64,000 bases of DNA from Persicirhabdus sediminis (GTDB lineage Bacteria; Verrucomicrobiota; Verrucomicrobiia; Verrucomicrobiales; Akkermansiaceae). Location of the stretch: positions 1 to 64,000 of the forward strand of contig NZ_JAENIM010000046.1 in the NCBI RefSeq assembly GCF_016595495.1, in the 5' to 3' direction. The notes beneath the pieces are model-generated. The model had not been told where the DNA came from and did no database searches. It saw only the letters and a list, made by a program, of their open reading frames with translations. Numbering within the stretch: position 1 is the stretch's first letter; each line of letters begins with the position of its first letter. Positions 46,729-56,907 of this stretch are shown piece after piece. Made by a program: the position numbers and the translations under genes.

Positions 46729-47709
46729 ATGAAGCCGCACAATCATCTCGAGCGCGCTCGCTCGGTTTTCGCTATGGAAATTGAGGAGTTGCAAAATGTC
46801 TACCAGTCACTCGACGAGCAATTCAACCAAGCCGTCGACATCTGCCTTGAGACCCTGAATACACGCGGCAAAATCGTGGTCATTGGTATCGGCAAATCTG
46901 GCAACATTGGCCATAAAATAGCCGCCACGCTCAACTCCACCGGCTCCACCGCCGTGGTGCTCAACTCACAAAATGCACTGCACGGTGACCTCGGCCTCGT
47001 TTCCGATGGCGATACCGTTATTGCCCTGTCCTATTCTGGCGAAACTGCTGAGCTGCTAGACCTGCTGCCATTCATCAAGCGCTTCGACGTTGGCCTCATC
47101 GCCATGACCGGCAAGCGCGGCTCTACCCTCAGCCAGCACGCTGAGGCCACTCTCTACTCAGAAGTCACTCGCGAAGCCTGCCCGCTCAACCTTGCGCCGA
47201 CCTCTAGCTCAACTGCGATGTTAGTGATGGGCGATGCCCTCGCCATGGCGCTGCTAGATGCCCGCGGGTTCACCGAAGACGACTTTTCTAAATTCCATCC
47301 AGGTGGCTCACTTGGCCGCGCTCTGCTCACCACCGTGCGCGACATCATGCGCAGTGGCGACCAGCTAGCTACTGTTAGCCCGCAGAGCTCTGTCTACGAC
47401 GCGCTAGATGCCATGACTCGTACGCGCACTGGCGCCTGCGTAGTAACCAAAGAAGACGGCAGCCTAGCTGGCATCTTCACTCATGGTGACTTCGCCCGCT
47501 GCTCACGCGAGAATGATAACATCGGCCAGAGCACCGTGAGCCAGCACATGACGGAATCACCTATCACCGTACCAGCTGACTCACTAGCAGCCGAAGCCGT
47601 CAAGGCTATCGGCCACCACCGCATCGATGATATTATCGTCGTCGACGCAGACGGCCTACCCGTCGGCCTCGTCGACACCCAGGATTTCGCTAGACTCAAA
47701 CTCGTGTAA
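46729..47709 (+). CDS. kdsD: arabinose-5-phosphate isomerase (KdsD/KpsF type)
   Basis: From ATG 46729 (MKPHNHLERARSVFAMEIEEL) the protein has 326 residues. It has an N-terminal SIS domain (GIGKSGNIGHKIAATLNSTG, ALSYSGETAELLDLLP, APTSSSTAMLVMGDALA) and two C-terminal CBS domains (about 200-326). It converts ribulose-5-phosphate to arabinose-5-phosphate, the first step towards Kdo for lipopolysaccharide, implying a Gram-negative envelope. Confidence 0.95.
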   Translation: MKPHNHLERARSVFAMEIEELQNVYQSLDEQFNQAVDICLETLNTRGKIVVIGIGKSGNIGHKIAATLNSTGSTAVVLNSQNALHGDLGLVSDGDTVIALSYSGETAELLDLLPFIKRFDVGLIAMTGKRGSTLSQHAEATLYSEVTREACPLNLAPTSSSTAMLVMGDALAMALLDARGFTEDDFSKFHPGGSLGRALLTTVRDIMRSGDQLATVSPQSSVYDALDAMTRTRTGACVVTKEDGSLAGIFTHGDFARCSRENDNIGQSTVSQHMTESPITVPADSLAAEAVKAIGHHRIDDIIVVDADGLPVGLVDTQDFARLKLV

Positions 47710-47738
47710 TTCCCGCCTGCAGGTAGAAAAAAATACTC

Positions 47739-47937
47739 TCCGCTTAGCAGCTCAGGCGCAGCCTTTGGACTGCGGCGATCCTTCGCCGCTTTTACCTCAA
47801 TGCTGCGAATTCCCTCAAACAGCCGATCTGCTCTAGCCGGTCATCTCTACCCCACCCAGCTGGAAGAGAAAAAACCTCTCCGCTTAGCAGCTCAGGCGAA
47901 GCCTTTGGACTGCGGCGATCCTTCGCCGCTTTTACCT
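47739..47937 (-). repeat. two REP-like elements upstream side of the RAYT gene (inverted orientation)
   Basis: Two copies of a ~60-bp element carry the 18-bp palindrome GCGGCGATCCTTCGCCGC at 47772-47789 and 47912-47929. The palindrome is preceded by GCAGCTCAGGCG...AGCCTTTGGACT. They are the reverse complement of the elements at 48.66-49.23 kb, so the RAYT gene is bracketed by REP arrays pointing in opposite directions. Confidence 0.85.
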
Positions 47938-47970
47938 AAAAATCCCGCACTCACCCCAAGCCATCAGCAG

Positions 47971-48513
47971 CTAAAAATCATCAGCAATACTGATCCTATC
48001 AGTTTTATAACTACTCACAGTTTTCACCATTGCGGAGCTGGAGTTTTTACTGAACCAGCGAGCTGAACACCAATCATATTGCTCAGCATGACTGACTAGC
48101 CCGTGATGAACTGGGTTTTCGTGAACATACTTCAATCTAGCAAAATATGACGCGGTATAAGTTATCTGTGAATCCCAGTAGTTATGCCAAACTTTTCTAC
48201 CAGCCACACCGTCTAGCTTGTTGACAAAAATCGCTGATTCGCGGTGGATTTGGCTCAACATCTCAGCCAGCCGTTGCGTGCCATCTTTTGGTGATAGCCC
48301 AACAAAGTGATAATGGTTTGATAGAGCTGCCCAGGCCTGTGGCCGCCAGCCATATTGCTCCATTAGATCTAGCATCAGATTGCATAAAAACCGCAACCTC
48401 TTGCGGCTAGCAAAGTAGTGCTCCTTTTGGTAAGTCCCAGCTGTAACCATATAGGCACCACTAACGCCTCGATAATGAGGCGGAGCATGAGGCCATTTTA
48501 TTTCTGCCCCCAT
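47971..48513 (-). CDS. REP-associated tyrosine transposase (RAYT, Y1/HUH family)
   Basis: The 180-residue protein has the Y1-transposase signature: the HUH motif in SNHYHFVG, a downstream region YWDSQITYTASYFARLKYVHENPVHHGLV that holds the candidate catalytic Tyr and the NPV..GLV motif, and the N-terminal RGVSGAYMVTAGTY. RAYTs cut and join single-stranded DNA at REP palindromes and are usually single-copy, domesticated genes rather than selfish transposons. REP-like arrays on both sides here support this. The frame is intact. Confidence 0.9.
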   Translation of the reverse strand: MGAEIKWPHAPPHYRGVSGAYMVTAGTYQKEHYFASRKRLRFLCNLMLDLMEQYGWRPQAWAALSNHYHFVGLSPKDGTQRLAEMLSQIHRESAIFVNKLDGVAGRKVWHNYWDSQITYTASYFARLKYVHENPVHHGLVSHAEQYDWCSARWFSKNSSSAMVKTVSSYKTDRISIADDF

Positions 48514-49296
48514 ACAGTGATTTTAGCACAAGCAGCTTAGTTAAATCTAGCTCGATCTTTTTTGACCTTAACATGAGTGATTGTGGCACTCGTTAGCTGA
48601 ATACTTATTAGGGAAAGTAGCTTGAGAAGTAGCTGAATACTTAGGGTGTAGCTAGCTTGAACGGTGAAATCGGCGAAGGATCGCCGCACTCCAAAGCCTT
48701 CGGCAGAGCTGCCTAGCTGGCGGCAAAAGCAGCGTAGCTAGCTGGAGCAATTCTCTGGGTTCTAGCTAGATGTGGGCGGATAGAAATAATGGGATGGTTA
48801 GGAGAAATCGGAGCGTTGCGGTAAAAGCGGCGAAGGATCGCCGCACTCCGAAAGCCTTCGGCAGAGCTGCCTAGCTGGCGGCAAAAGGATCGTAGCTGGC
48901 GGCAAAAGCAGCGTAGCTAGCTGGAGCAATTCTCTGGGTTCTAGCTAGATGTGGGCGGATAGAAATAATGGGATGGTTAGGAGAAATCGGAGCGTTGAGG
49001 CTAAAGCGGCGAAGGATCGCCGCGCTCCAAAGCCTTCGGCAGAGCTGCCTAGCTGGCGGCAAAAGGAGCGTAGCTGGCGGCAAAAGGAGCGTAGCTGGCT
49101 GGCTGCGTATTCAGCAAGTTGGAGGTATTCTCTGGGTTCTAGCTAGATGTGGGCGGCTAGAAATATTGGGATGGTTAGGAGAAATCGGAGCGTTGAGGCA
49201 AAAGCGGCGAAGGATCGCCGCACTCCAAAGCCTTCGGCTGAACTACCTAGCTGACAGCAAAAGCTGCGTAGCTGGCGGTAAAACGCGTAGCTAGCT
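48514..49296 (+). repeat. REP array: four palindromic elements with linker repeats
   Basis: The palindrome (G)CGGCGAAGGATCGCCGC occurs at 48671-48687, 48827-48844, 49006-49023 and 49204-49221. Each copy is followed by (A/G)CTCC..AAAGCCTTCGG and one or more GTAGCTGGCGGCAAAAG units. Between copies lies a second conserved block (TTCTCTGGGTTCTAGCTAGA then GTGGGCGG) at about 48752, 48930 and 49130. The spacing varies from 156 to 198 bp through different numbers of the GCTGGCGGCAAAAG sub-repeat. No gene is present. Confidence 0.9.
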
Positions 49297-49302
49297 AGAC
49301 AT

Positions 49303-49334
49303 GAAAAAGCCGCTCGGGGATTCCGAGCGGCTTT
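49303..49334 (-). terminator. terminator of the chaperone operon
   Basis: On the minus strand, AAGCCGCTCGG/CCGAGCGGCTT is an 11-bp stem with a four-base loop, followed by five T. It lies 44 bp after the groEL stop. Confidence 0.9.
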
Positions 49335-49377
49335 GATTTTAAAAACTAATTAGAATAAGTTAGCTAGGAGCAGATGA

Positions 49378-51045
<1,668 letters not shown>

Positions 51046-51062
51046 TTAGTGTCTTTTTAAAA

Positions 51063-51353
51063 TTAGCCAACGATGCCGAGGATGTCGGACTCGTTAAGGA
51101 GGAGGTAATCTTCACCGTCGATTTTCACTTCAGTACCACCGTACTTAGAAATGAGAACCAGATCGTTCACGGCTACTGAAAATGCAAAGTCGTTGCCATT
51201 TTCATCTTTGCCGCCTGTGCCAAGTGCTACGACTTTGGCTTCCTGTGGTTTTTCCTGAGCTGTATCTGGAAGAACGATGCCGCCTGCGCTGATTGCTTCT
51301 GCTGCGATGCGCTGAACGAGAACGCGCTGTCCGAGTGGTTTGATATTAGCCAT
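51063..51353 (-). CDS. groES: co-chaperonin GroES
   Basis: The 96-residue protein includes [13 protein letters not shown] and a mobile-loop region with [26 protein letters not shown]. It caps the GroEL chamber. AAGGAACATAAC upstream provides a ribosome-binding site. Its position directly after dnaK, rather than in a separate groESL operon, is a feature of Verrucomicrobiae such as Akkermansia (from memory, not checked). Confidence 0.98.
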   Translation of the reverse strand: MANIKPLGQRVLVQRIAAEAISAGGIVLPDTAQEKPQEAKVVALGTGGKDENGNDFAFSVAVNDLVLISKYGGTEVKIDGEDYLLLNESDILGIVG

Positions 51354-51386
51354 ATTGTTATGTTCCTTGTATTTTACGTTTTGAAT

Positions 51387-51419
51387 AAGCCCTCTACCAA
51401 ATTCATGATAGAGGGCTTG
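51387..51419 (-). promoter_or_regulatory. stem-loop between dnaK and groES
   Basis: AAGCCCTCTA/TAGAGGGCTT brackets a 13-base loop. The T tract that should follow on the minus strand is interrupted, so the structure may attenuate or mark a processing site rather than fully terminate. No separate CIRCE element (TTAGCACTC type) is visible before groES. Confidence 0.6.
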
Positions 51420-51432
51420 AATAGATTTCTAA

Positions 51433-53364
51433 TTACTTGTCGTCTTCTACGACCTCAGCGTCGACTACCTTGCCTTTAGCTGCACGTGGCTCGCTAGATT
51501 CTGGTGCTTCAGCTTCTGGTGCTGCGCCTGGAGCGGCTCCTGCACCAGCGGCTGCTTGTGCTTGCTGAGCTGCTTGAGCGAGCTCTTGCATGGAGTTTTG
51601 CAGTTCGTCAGAAGCGGCTTTGATCGCGTCGATGTCGTCGCCTTCGAGAGCAGTTTTCACAGCAGCTACTTTGGCTTCGATGCCAGATTTGATTTCAGCT
51701 GGCAGCTGGTCGCCAAGTTCTTCGAGTTGTTTTTCAACTTGGTTAGCTAGGTTCTCAGCACCGTTTTTAGTTTCCACGGCTTCAGCACGCTTCTTATCTT
51801 CCTCGGCGTGCTCTTCAGCGTCGCGCTTGGCTTTTTCGATCTCGTCGTCTGAGAGACCGCTAGACCCTTCGATAGAGATCTTCTGCTCTTTGCCAGAATT
51901 CTTGTCCTTAGCGGAAACGTGGAGAATACCGTTGGCGTCGATGTCGAATGTTACTTCGATCTGTGGCTCACCGCGGCGAGCTGGCTCGATGCCTGAGAGC
52001 TGGAAGTTACCAAGCAGTTTGTTATCACCAAACATCTTACGCTCACCCTGACAGATGCGGATGTCTACAGCAGGCTGGTTGTCAGCAGCTGTGGAGAATG
52101 TTTGAGACTTCTTCGCTGGGATGGTTGTATTACGCTCAATCATTGGAGTCGCAACGCTGCCCATAGTTTCGATAGAAAGTGTGAGAGGAGTCACGTCGAG
52201 CAGGAGCACGTCGTTAACATCACCCTGAAGAACACCACCTTGGATAGAAGCACCGATAGCTACTACTTCGTCTGGGTTCACACCTTTGTGCGGCTCTTGT
52301 CCAGCCAGCTCGTGAGCTGTTTCCTGAACTTTAGGCATACGAGTCATGCCACCAACAAGAACGAGCTCGTCGATTTCGCTAGCGCTAACACCAGCTTCTG
52401 AGAGACAGTCGAGAACTGGCTTCTTAGTACGGGCGAAGAGTGAATCAGTGATCTGCTCGAGCTTAGCACGAGAAATGCTCAGCTGGATGTGCTTAGGACC
52501 TGTAGCGTCTGCTGTGATGAACGGCAGGTTGAGGTCGTAGTTCTGTGAAGAACTCAGCGCGATCTTCGCTTTCTCAGCTTCTTCTTTAATACGCTGCAGT
52601 GCGTCTGGCTGGCCGCTGAGGTCGATGCCTTCAGCTGACTTGAATTCCGCTACAACGTAGTTGATGAGCGCCTTGTCCCAGTCGTCACCACCCAGCTGGG
52701 TGTCACCGTCAGTAGCGAGTACTTCAAATACACCGTCACCGATTTCCAGAACGGAGATATCGAATGTACCACCACCAAGGTCATACACGGCGATTTTTTC
52801 GTCAGACTTCTTGTCGAGACCGTAAGCAAGCGCAGCTGCTGTTGGCTCGTTGATGATGCGGCGCACTTTAAGTCCAGCGATCTCACCAGCTGCCTTAGTA
52901 GCGTTACGCTGTGAATCGTTGAAGTAAGCTGGCACAGTGATCACGGCTTCAGTGATGGTGCTGCCGATCTTAGCTTCTGCATCAGACTTGAGCTTAGCCA
53001 GGATCATCGCTGAAATTTCCTGTGGTGAGTATGTTTTCTCTTCACCGCCAACTTCCACTTTGATGTGCGCGTCGCCGTTGTCAGCTTCTACCACTTCGTA
53101 TGGCAGTTGCTTGTCGTCAGCTGAAAGCTCAGCAAACTTGCGGCCAATCAGGCGCTTCGCTGAGAAAATGGTGTTTTTTGGGTTGGTCACCGCTTGGCGC
53201 TTGGCTGCTTGGCCGACCAGACGCTCACCAGACTTGGTGAATGCTACTACTGATGGAGTAGTACGTGCGCCTTCTGAGTTCTCAAGCACGGTAGCTTCGC
53301 CACCTTCCATGACAGCCATGCATGAGTTTGTTGTTCCTAAATCAATTCCGAGGATCTTAGACAT
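51433..53364 (-). CDS. dnaK: Hsp70 chaperone DnaK
   Basis: The 643-residue protein has the ATPase domain ([17 protein letters not shown] at the start; [32 protein letters not shown]), linker [13 protein letters not shown], substrate-binding domain, and a C-terminal lid with an Ala/Gly/Pro-rich tail ending [15 protein letters not shown] upstream is a fair ribosome-binding site. It is the first gene of a dnaK-groES-groEL cluster; grpE and dnaJ are not here. Confidence 0.98.
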   Translation of the reverse strand: MSKILGIDLGTTNSCMAVMEGGEATVLENSEGARTTPSVVAFTKSGERLVGQAAKRQAVTNPKNTIFSAKRLIGRKFAELSADDKQLPYEVVEADNGDAHIKVEVGGEEKTYSPQEISAMILAKLKSDAEAKIGSTITEAVITVPAYFNDSQRNATKAAGEIAGLKVRRIINEPTAAALAYGLDKKSDEKIAVYDLGGGTFDISVLEIGDGVFEVLATDGDTQLGGDDWDKALINYVVAEFKSAEGIDLSGQPDALQRIKEEAEKAKIALSSSQNYDLNLPFITADATGPKHIQLSISRAKLEQITDSLFARTKKPVLDCLSEAGVSASEIDELVLVGGMTRMPKVQETAHELAGQEPHKGVNPDEVVAIGASIQGGVLQGDVNDVLLLDVTPLTLSIETMGSVATPMIERNTTIPAKKSQTFSTAADNQPAVDIRICQGERKMFGDNKLLGNFQLSGIEPARRGEPQIEVTFDIDANGILHVSAKDKNSGKEQKISIEGSSGLSDDEIEKAKRDAEEHAEEDKKRAEAVETKNGAENLANQVEKQLEELGDQLPAEIKSGIEAKVAAVKTALEGDDIDAIKAASDELQNSMQELAQAAQQAQAAAGAGAAPGAAPEAEAPESSEPRAAKGKVVDAEVVEDDK

Positions 53365-53438
53365 AATAATTTACCTTTCTTATTTTAGATTAATTGCATG
53401 CAAACCAACGTGGTCGCATTCATTCATGCCAATCCTTT

Positions 53439-53456
53439 ATGCAGGTATCATGCCAA
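53439..53456 (-). promoter_or_regulatory. sigma-54-like -24/-12 promoter before dnaK
   Basis: On the minus strand the sequence reads TTGGCATGATACCTGCAT. The GG and GC dinucleotides are exactly 10 bases apart, and the match to TTGGCACG-N4-TTGCA has two mismatches. A start near 53430 would give a leader of about 65 bases. No CIRCE element or obvious sigma-32-type promoter is present. Confidence 0.5.
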
Positions 53457-53532
53457 GAATACCCCAGTAGACCTCAACCCCTTTAAAACCAAGGAAAAAG
53501 AATAATCACCCGAACAAAACAACCATCATAAA

Positions 53533-53600
53533 GTGACAAAATGTCGCGATTCAAAGCTCACTCAAGGTGACAACATGTCCCACAGTGACACTTTGTCCAC
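53533..53600. promoter_or_regulatory. three GTGACA-N3-TGTC palindromes upstream of dnaK
   Basis: GTGACAAAATGTCGC (53533), GTGACAACATGTCCC (53567) and GTGACACTTTGTCCA (53585) share the imperfect palindrome GTGACA-N3-TGTC. They lie roughly 80-145 bp upstream of the sigma-54-like promoter, where enhancer-binding activators usually sit, and outside the terminator of the next gene. Confidence 0.6.
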
Positions 53601-53652
53601 ACCAACTGGCCAAGCTGGCCCAGCATGCCAGCACGGCCAAAATCATAGCTGG

Positions 53653-53691
53653 AAAAAAAATAGCCCCGGAGCGCTGAGCTCCGAGGCTATT
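53653..53691 (-). terminator. terminator of micro-lipoprotein gene 1
   Basis: On the minus strand, AATAGCC..GGAGC/GCTCC..GGCTATT (with a 2-nt internal mismatch) is followed by eight T. It lies 25 bp after the stop. Confidence 0.88.
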
Positions 53692-53716
53692 GGAAAAATT
53701 GTGAATCAATTGATGA

Positions 53717-53878
53717 TTACTTGCTAGGCTCCACGTAAGCAGGAGCAGGAACATCATTAAACTGAGAAAGCTTACGAAGTTTAGGTGGGCGTTCCTCACC
53801 AGTACAACATCCGCATGAGCTCAATACCATGCTACCGGCAACGGCAGCCATCAGAGATAGAATTTTAACTGTTTTCAT
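53717..53878 (-). CDS. micro-lipoprotein with C-terminal lysine (1)
   Basis: From ATG 53878 (MKTVKILSLMAAVAGSMVLSSC) the protein has 53 residues, with another ATG at 53881. The lipobox LSSC is followed by GCC, a short basic segment (RPPKLRKL) and a tail ending PAPAYVEPSK. Signal, size and tail resemble the next two genes, so these are tandem paralogues. The function is unknown. Confidence 0.72.
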   Translation of the reverse strand: MKTVKILSLMAAVAGSMVLSSCGCCTGEERPPKLRKLSQFNDVPAPAYVEPSK

Positions 53879-53934
53879 CATCAATATTAATTTGAACGCA
53901 CTGTTAATCGCTAAAATAACATCACCTGACAAGA

Positions 53935-53966
53935 TAAAAAAAGCGAACCGATTACTCGGTTCGCTA
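53935..53966 (-). terminator. terminator of micro-lipoprotein gene 2
   Basis: AGCGAACCGA/TCGGTTCGCT is a perfect 10-bp stem with a four-base loop, followed on the minus strand by seven T. Confidence 0.92.
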
Positions 53967-54004
53967 TTAAGCCTTAACTAAAAGGATAATATATAATCAG
54001 AGAC

Positions 54005-54127
54005 TTACTTCTGAATGATTACGTCCGGCTGAGGAGCTGGCGCTGGATCTGGCTTAGAGCATGATGTGGCACTAAGTGCGATGCCTGCTGCTGCGGCCAA
54101 AATTGAAGCTACTTTTACAAATTTCAT
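54005..54127 (-). CDS. micro-lipoprotein with C-terminal lysine (2)
   Basis: From ATG 54127 the protein has 40 residues: signal MKFVKVASILAAAAGIALS, lipobox region SATSC, then a 17-residue mature part rich in Pro (SKPDPAPAPQPDVIIQK). An in-frame upstream extension carries no signal features. The gene is too short for usual gene callers but has a dedicated strong terminator. Its AAAAG..S..SCSK.....PAP pattern matches gene 3. Confidence 0.68.
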   Translation of the reverse strand: MKFVKVASILAAAAGIALSATSCSKPDPAPAPQPDVIIQK

Positions 54128-54195
54128 CAGATAAATTATATTGTTTAGATTATGCGTTTCACTAGAAAAATAATTTCTAGCAATCTGCGTTAGAA

Positions 54196-54257
54196 ACAAA
54201 AAAAAGGCAGACTTACACCTTCTAACTATAACTAGCTAGAGTGATGTAAGCCTGCCC
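54196..54257 (-). terminator. terminator of micro-lipoprotein gene 3
   Basis: GGCAG-CTTACA pairs with TGTAAG-CTGCC across a ~28-base loop with a one-base mismatch. On the minus strand a run of T follows. Confidence 0.72.
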
Positions 54258-54265
54258 GATAATAA

Positions 54266-54382
54266 TTACTTAGCAGGTGCTACGTAAGGAGCTGGTTCTG
54301 GAGCTGACTTGCTGCAGCAAGAAGCACTTACCATTACGCCGCAAGCTGCGGCTGCGAGAGCGATCATTTTAACGAGTTTCAT
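54266..54382 (-). CDS. micro-lipoprotein with C-terminal lysine (3)
   Basis: The 38-residue protein has signal MKLVKMIALAAAACGVMVS, then ASCCSKSAPEPAPYVAPAK. The Cys near 22 is the likely lipidation site, leaving a 17-residue mature peptide. It shares PAP.YV.P.K with gene 1 and SCSK/PAP with gene 2. A 10-bp inverted repeat lies in its leader (54406-54436). Confidence 0.65.
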   Translation of the reverse strand: MKLVKMIALAAAACGVMVSASCCSKSAPEPAPYVAPAK

Positions 54383-54405
54383 ATAATAATTGATATTGGA
54401 GTTCT

Positions 54406-54436
54406 AACTTCAGCAATAGGGATTACTGCTGGAGTT
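54406..54436 (-). promoter_or_regulatory. inverted repeat in the leader of micro-lipoprotein gene 3
   Basis: AACTTCAGCA (54406-54415) pairs with TGCTGGAGTT (54427-54436) with one wobble. A further GGAGTT at 54398 could form an alternative pairing. It lies 23 bases before the ATG, so it could be an operator or a leader hairpin. Confidence 0.45.
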
Positions 54437-54673
54437 AAGGTTAATTCTAATTTGCCTTTTAATTAGTGCAAGCTGGAATATCTAAGAATTTAACATCTAC
54501 GAACCATTAATTCCCCTAACTCTAGTCATTAGAAATTAACAATAAAACCCAAATCACTAATCTACAACAGATTAACAAAATCTATCTAGCTGAGAATTGG
54601 CGCATTATTAGCTACAAAGCCAGCAAGATTCTAGCTCAGGCTGGCTTCAAAAATGGCCTATCTACCAGCCAGC

Positions 54674-56146
54674 TTAGTGCTCCTCAGTAACACTTGAGCT
54701 ACTAGGACGCTTTTCAATAGCCACTAGTGTGATGTCGTCTAGCTGCGGTTTATCACCAGCAAAACTTTCTACCTCGCGGCGGATAGTGCTAACAACTTCT
54801 TCAGCGCCTAGCGGTGCCGCACGCATAAATGCCTGCTTCATGCGCTCTTCACCAAATTGCTCACCATTTTCATCTTCTGCCTCACAAACACCATCGGTAT
54901 ATAATAACAGACAGTCGGCTGACTCTAGCTGAATCTCTAAATCCGAGGTGACGCGGTCAAATACATCTCCCTCGTCAATTCCTAACGCAAGACCCGGTGG
55001 CTTCACTTCTACCACCTCTTCTGTAAGAGCTTTATAATGCAGCGGCGCATCGTGGCCAGCTCGCGACAAACTAACGCGTCCTGAGTTAAATTCTAGCACA
55101 AGGTAGGCTAGACTAATGAACATGTCTTCCCTGATATCAGGAAACAACAGTCTGTTAGCAGCCGAGAGAACTTCAGTTGGGCTGTATCGCCCACCAGCCT
55201 TCGAGCGCAGAACAGAACGGCACATAGCCATCAACAATCCAGCTGGCACCCCTTTGCCTGTAACATCAGCAATCACCACTCCGTGGTAACCTGGCGCTAC
55301 TGGAAAAAAATCAAAGTAATCACCACTAATCAGCTGAGCTGGTAGATTGATTCCAGAAATACGATAGCCGGGAACTTGTGGCTGGCTTTGTGGCAGCAGA
55401 ACTCGCTGCACTTCCTGTGCCGTGCGTAGCTCAGCCTCGATTTTTCTCTTCTGTGAGGCTTCGGCATGCATCATCGCATTACCCATGGCAAATGATGATT
55501 GCTCAGTAACAAAACTGAAAACCATTCTATCATTATAAGTAAATGCCCCTTTTGAGTGTGGTTTTGCCACAGCTAACACACCAAGGTCACGGCCACTATG
55601 TTTCAGCGGCGCGAGCAATGCACTCACGTTCCCCTCGTATTTTACAAAGGCATCGCGAAACGACGGGTGGTTTTTAATATCTTCTACCAGAATGCATTCA
55701 TCAGCAGCCAAGCAAGCGCCTAACACTCCGCCTGAACTACTCTGTTTCGCCAAGCGAACGTGACTAGCAATCACCCTATCATTTTTCTCCGCGCGTTTGA
55801 GGACTTCAACGGGCAAACCTACCAGCGGAGGACAATCCTTGCTGATATATTTAGGCACCAGCACATCTCTATCAATATCGAGTAGATACATCGCGCCGCC
55901 ATCAGCTTCTAGCACTTCTGCTACGCCATCAACAATCTTGCGATACAGCTGGCCAGTGGTTTCGATTTCCTCAATCGCTACCCCTAGGTGGTGGAGAAAG
56001 TTAAGCATGCGCTTTTCCTCTCCCTCAATCTTGTCTCGCTCACTACGCGTGCGCTGCAGGTTGCGGCGCGTTTTCTCAAGGATGATTAAAGTAATCGCGA
56101 GCAAGCCAAATCCAGCTGCGAAAAATAAATATAGATGATTGCTCAC
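54674..56146 (-). CDS. membrane-anchored GAF-PP2C (SpoIIE-type) phosphatase
   Basis: The 490-residue protein has an N-terminal membrane helix (LYLFFAAGFGLLAITLIILE), a coiled coil (about 27-50), a GAF domain (about 65-225) and a SpoIIE/RsbU PP2C domain (about 245-480). ISGDYFDFFPV, IADVTGKGVPAGLLMAM, LLLYTDGVCEAED and QLDDITLVAI carry the metal-binding Asp residues. Such enzymes dephosphorylate STAS anti-anti-sigma proteins. The STAS gene lies 82 bp upstream on the same strand. Confidence 0.93.
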   Translation of the reverse strand: MSNHLYLFFAAGFGLLAITLIILEKTRRNLQRTRSERDKIEGEEKRMLNFLHHLGVAIEEIETTGQLYRKIVDGVAEVLEADGGAMYLLDIDRDVLVPKYISKDCPPLVGLPVEVLKRAEKNDRVIASHVRLAKQSSSGGVLGACLAADECILVEDIKNHPSFRDAFVKYEGNVSALLAPLKHSGRDLGVLAVAKPHSKGAFTYNDRMVFSFVTEQSSFAMGNAMMHAEASQKRKIEAELRTAQEVQRVLLPQSQPQVPGYRISGINLPAQLISGDYFDFFPVAPGYHGVVIADVTGKGVPAGLLMAMCRSVLRSKAGGRYSPTEVLSAANRLLFPDIREDMFISLAYLVLEFNSGRVSLSRAGHDAPLHYKALTEEVVEVKPPGLALGIDEGDVFDRVTSDLEIQLESADCLLLYTDGVCEAEDENGEQFGEERMKQAFMRAAPLGAEEVVSTIRREVESFAGDKPQLDDITLVAIEKRPSSSSVTEEH

Positions 56147-56228
56147 GTAGATATTGATGACTTAACTTTTTAATAGAGATTCAAGCGAGTCACTCCATCA
56201 GGAAAAATGAATCTTAGCTGGGAAAGCA

Positions 56229-56744
56229 TTAGAATCGATCTTGGGAAGAAGCCTCCCCTTCTAGCACGTCTAGTACGGTCTTAAACTTCACTGAATTCTC
56301 TTCGTTCAGATCACTAAGTCTGCGGTGAGCCTCCAACACATGAGATGGACGGTTAGCGTCTTGTCCACTTCCTGATTGATACTCACGCAAGCGCTCTCTT
56401 ACCTCTGCAGTGCTACCACCCCAGAGACTCTCAGCGGGTTCGATGTCTATAATAACACCAAGCCCGAGATCTTCGAGTGACTTGCGGTTAGCCGTTCCAG
56501 GTTCTGCAATTTGCAGCACACCTTCCGGCAGTTTAGCTAGGCGCAATGCCAAGCCTGCTAAGGTTCCCATGAATGTGGAATCCATGCCTGTGCATGCCTG
56601 CAAATCCACGACTAGAGTTCTCACTCCAGCGTCTATGCGGCTAGCAGCTAGTTCCTTCAGAATTGGGCTATTCTGAAAAGAACACTTTCCCTCACAACGA
56701 ATCCAATCGAATCCGTCTTCTTGGCTAGTTAAGATAGAGCTCAT
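56229..56744 (-). CDS. STAS-domain anti-sigma antagonist-like protein
   Basis: From ATG 56744 the protein has 171 residues. A STAS domain (about 8-105) contains LVVDLQACTGMDSTFMGTLAGL, where the Ser/Thr after MD is the expected phosphorylation site. A C-terminal extension of ~60 charged residues (REYQSGSGQDANRPSHVLEAHRRL...) is unusual for the family. GGTGA upstream of ATG 56744 supports that start over 56765. It is probably the substrate of the adjacent PP2C enzyme. No HATPase_c kinase partner is present. Confidence 0.85.
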   Translation of the reverse strand: MSSILTSQEDGFDWIRCEGKCSFQNSPILKELAASRIDAGVRTLVVDLQACTGMDSTFMGTLAGLALRLAKLPEGVLQIAEPGTANRKSLEDLGLGVIIDIEPAESLWGGSTAEVRERLREYQSGSGQDANRPSHVLEAHRRLSDLNEENSVKFKTVLDVLEGEASSQDRF

Positions 56745-56907
56745 TATTTCACCGTCTGCGTACACTCACCACACCTGTGGCTAGTGATATGAAACTATGC
56801 CGAACTTTGCTTCTGGTCAATGCTACAGAAGTGTAAAATGAATATATTCACACATTCATGACAAATTTTCAGCTAGATCACTCGCTGGATCCCTTGCACC
56901 TAAGCAA

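Noticed and set aside
48514-49296. CRISPR or insertion-sequence array
   Set aside because: Repeats have conserved, not unique, spacers and no terminal inverted repeats enclosing a gene; better explained as REP elements.
53365-53470. CIRCE/HrcA operator before dnaK
   Set aside because: No TTAGCACTC-N9-GAGTGCTAA-type inverted repeat is present.
53533-53727. 64-codon plus-strand frame
   Set aside because: It runs through the GTGACA sites and a minus-strand terminator, and the product has no features.
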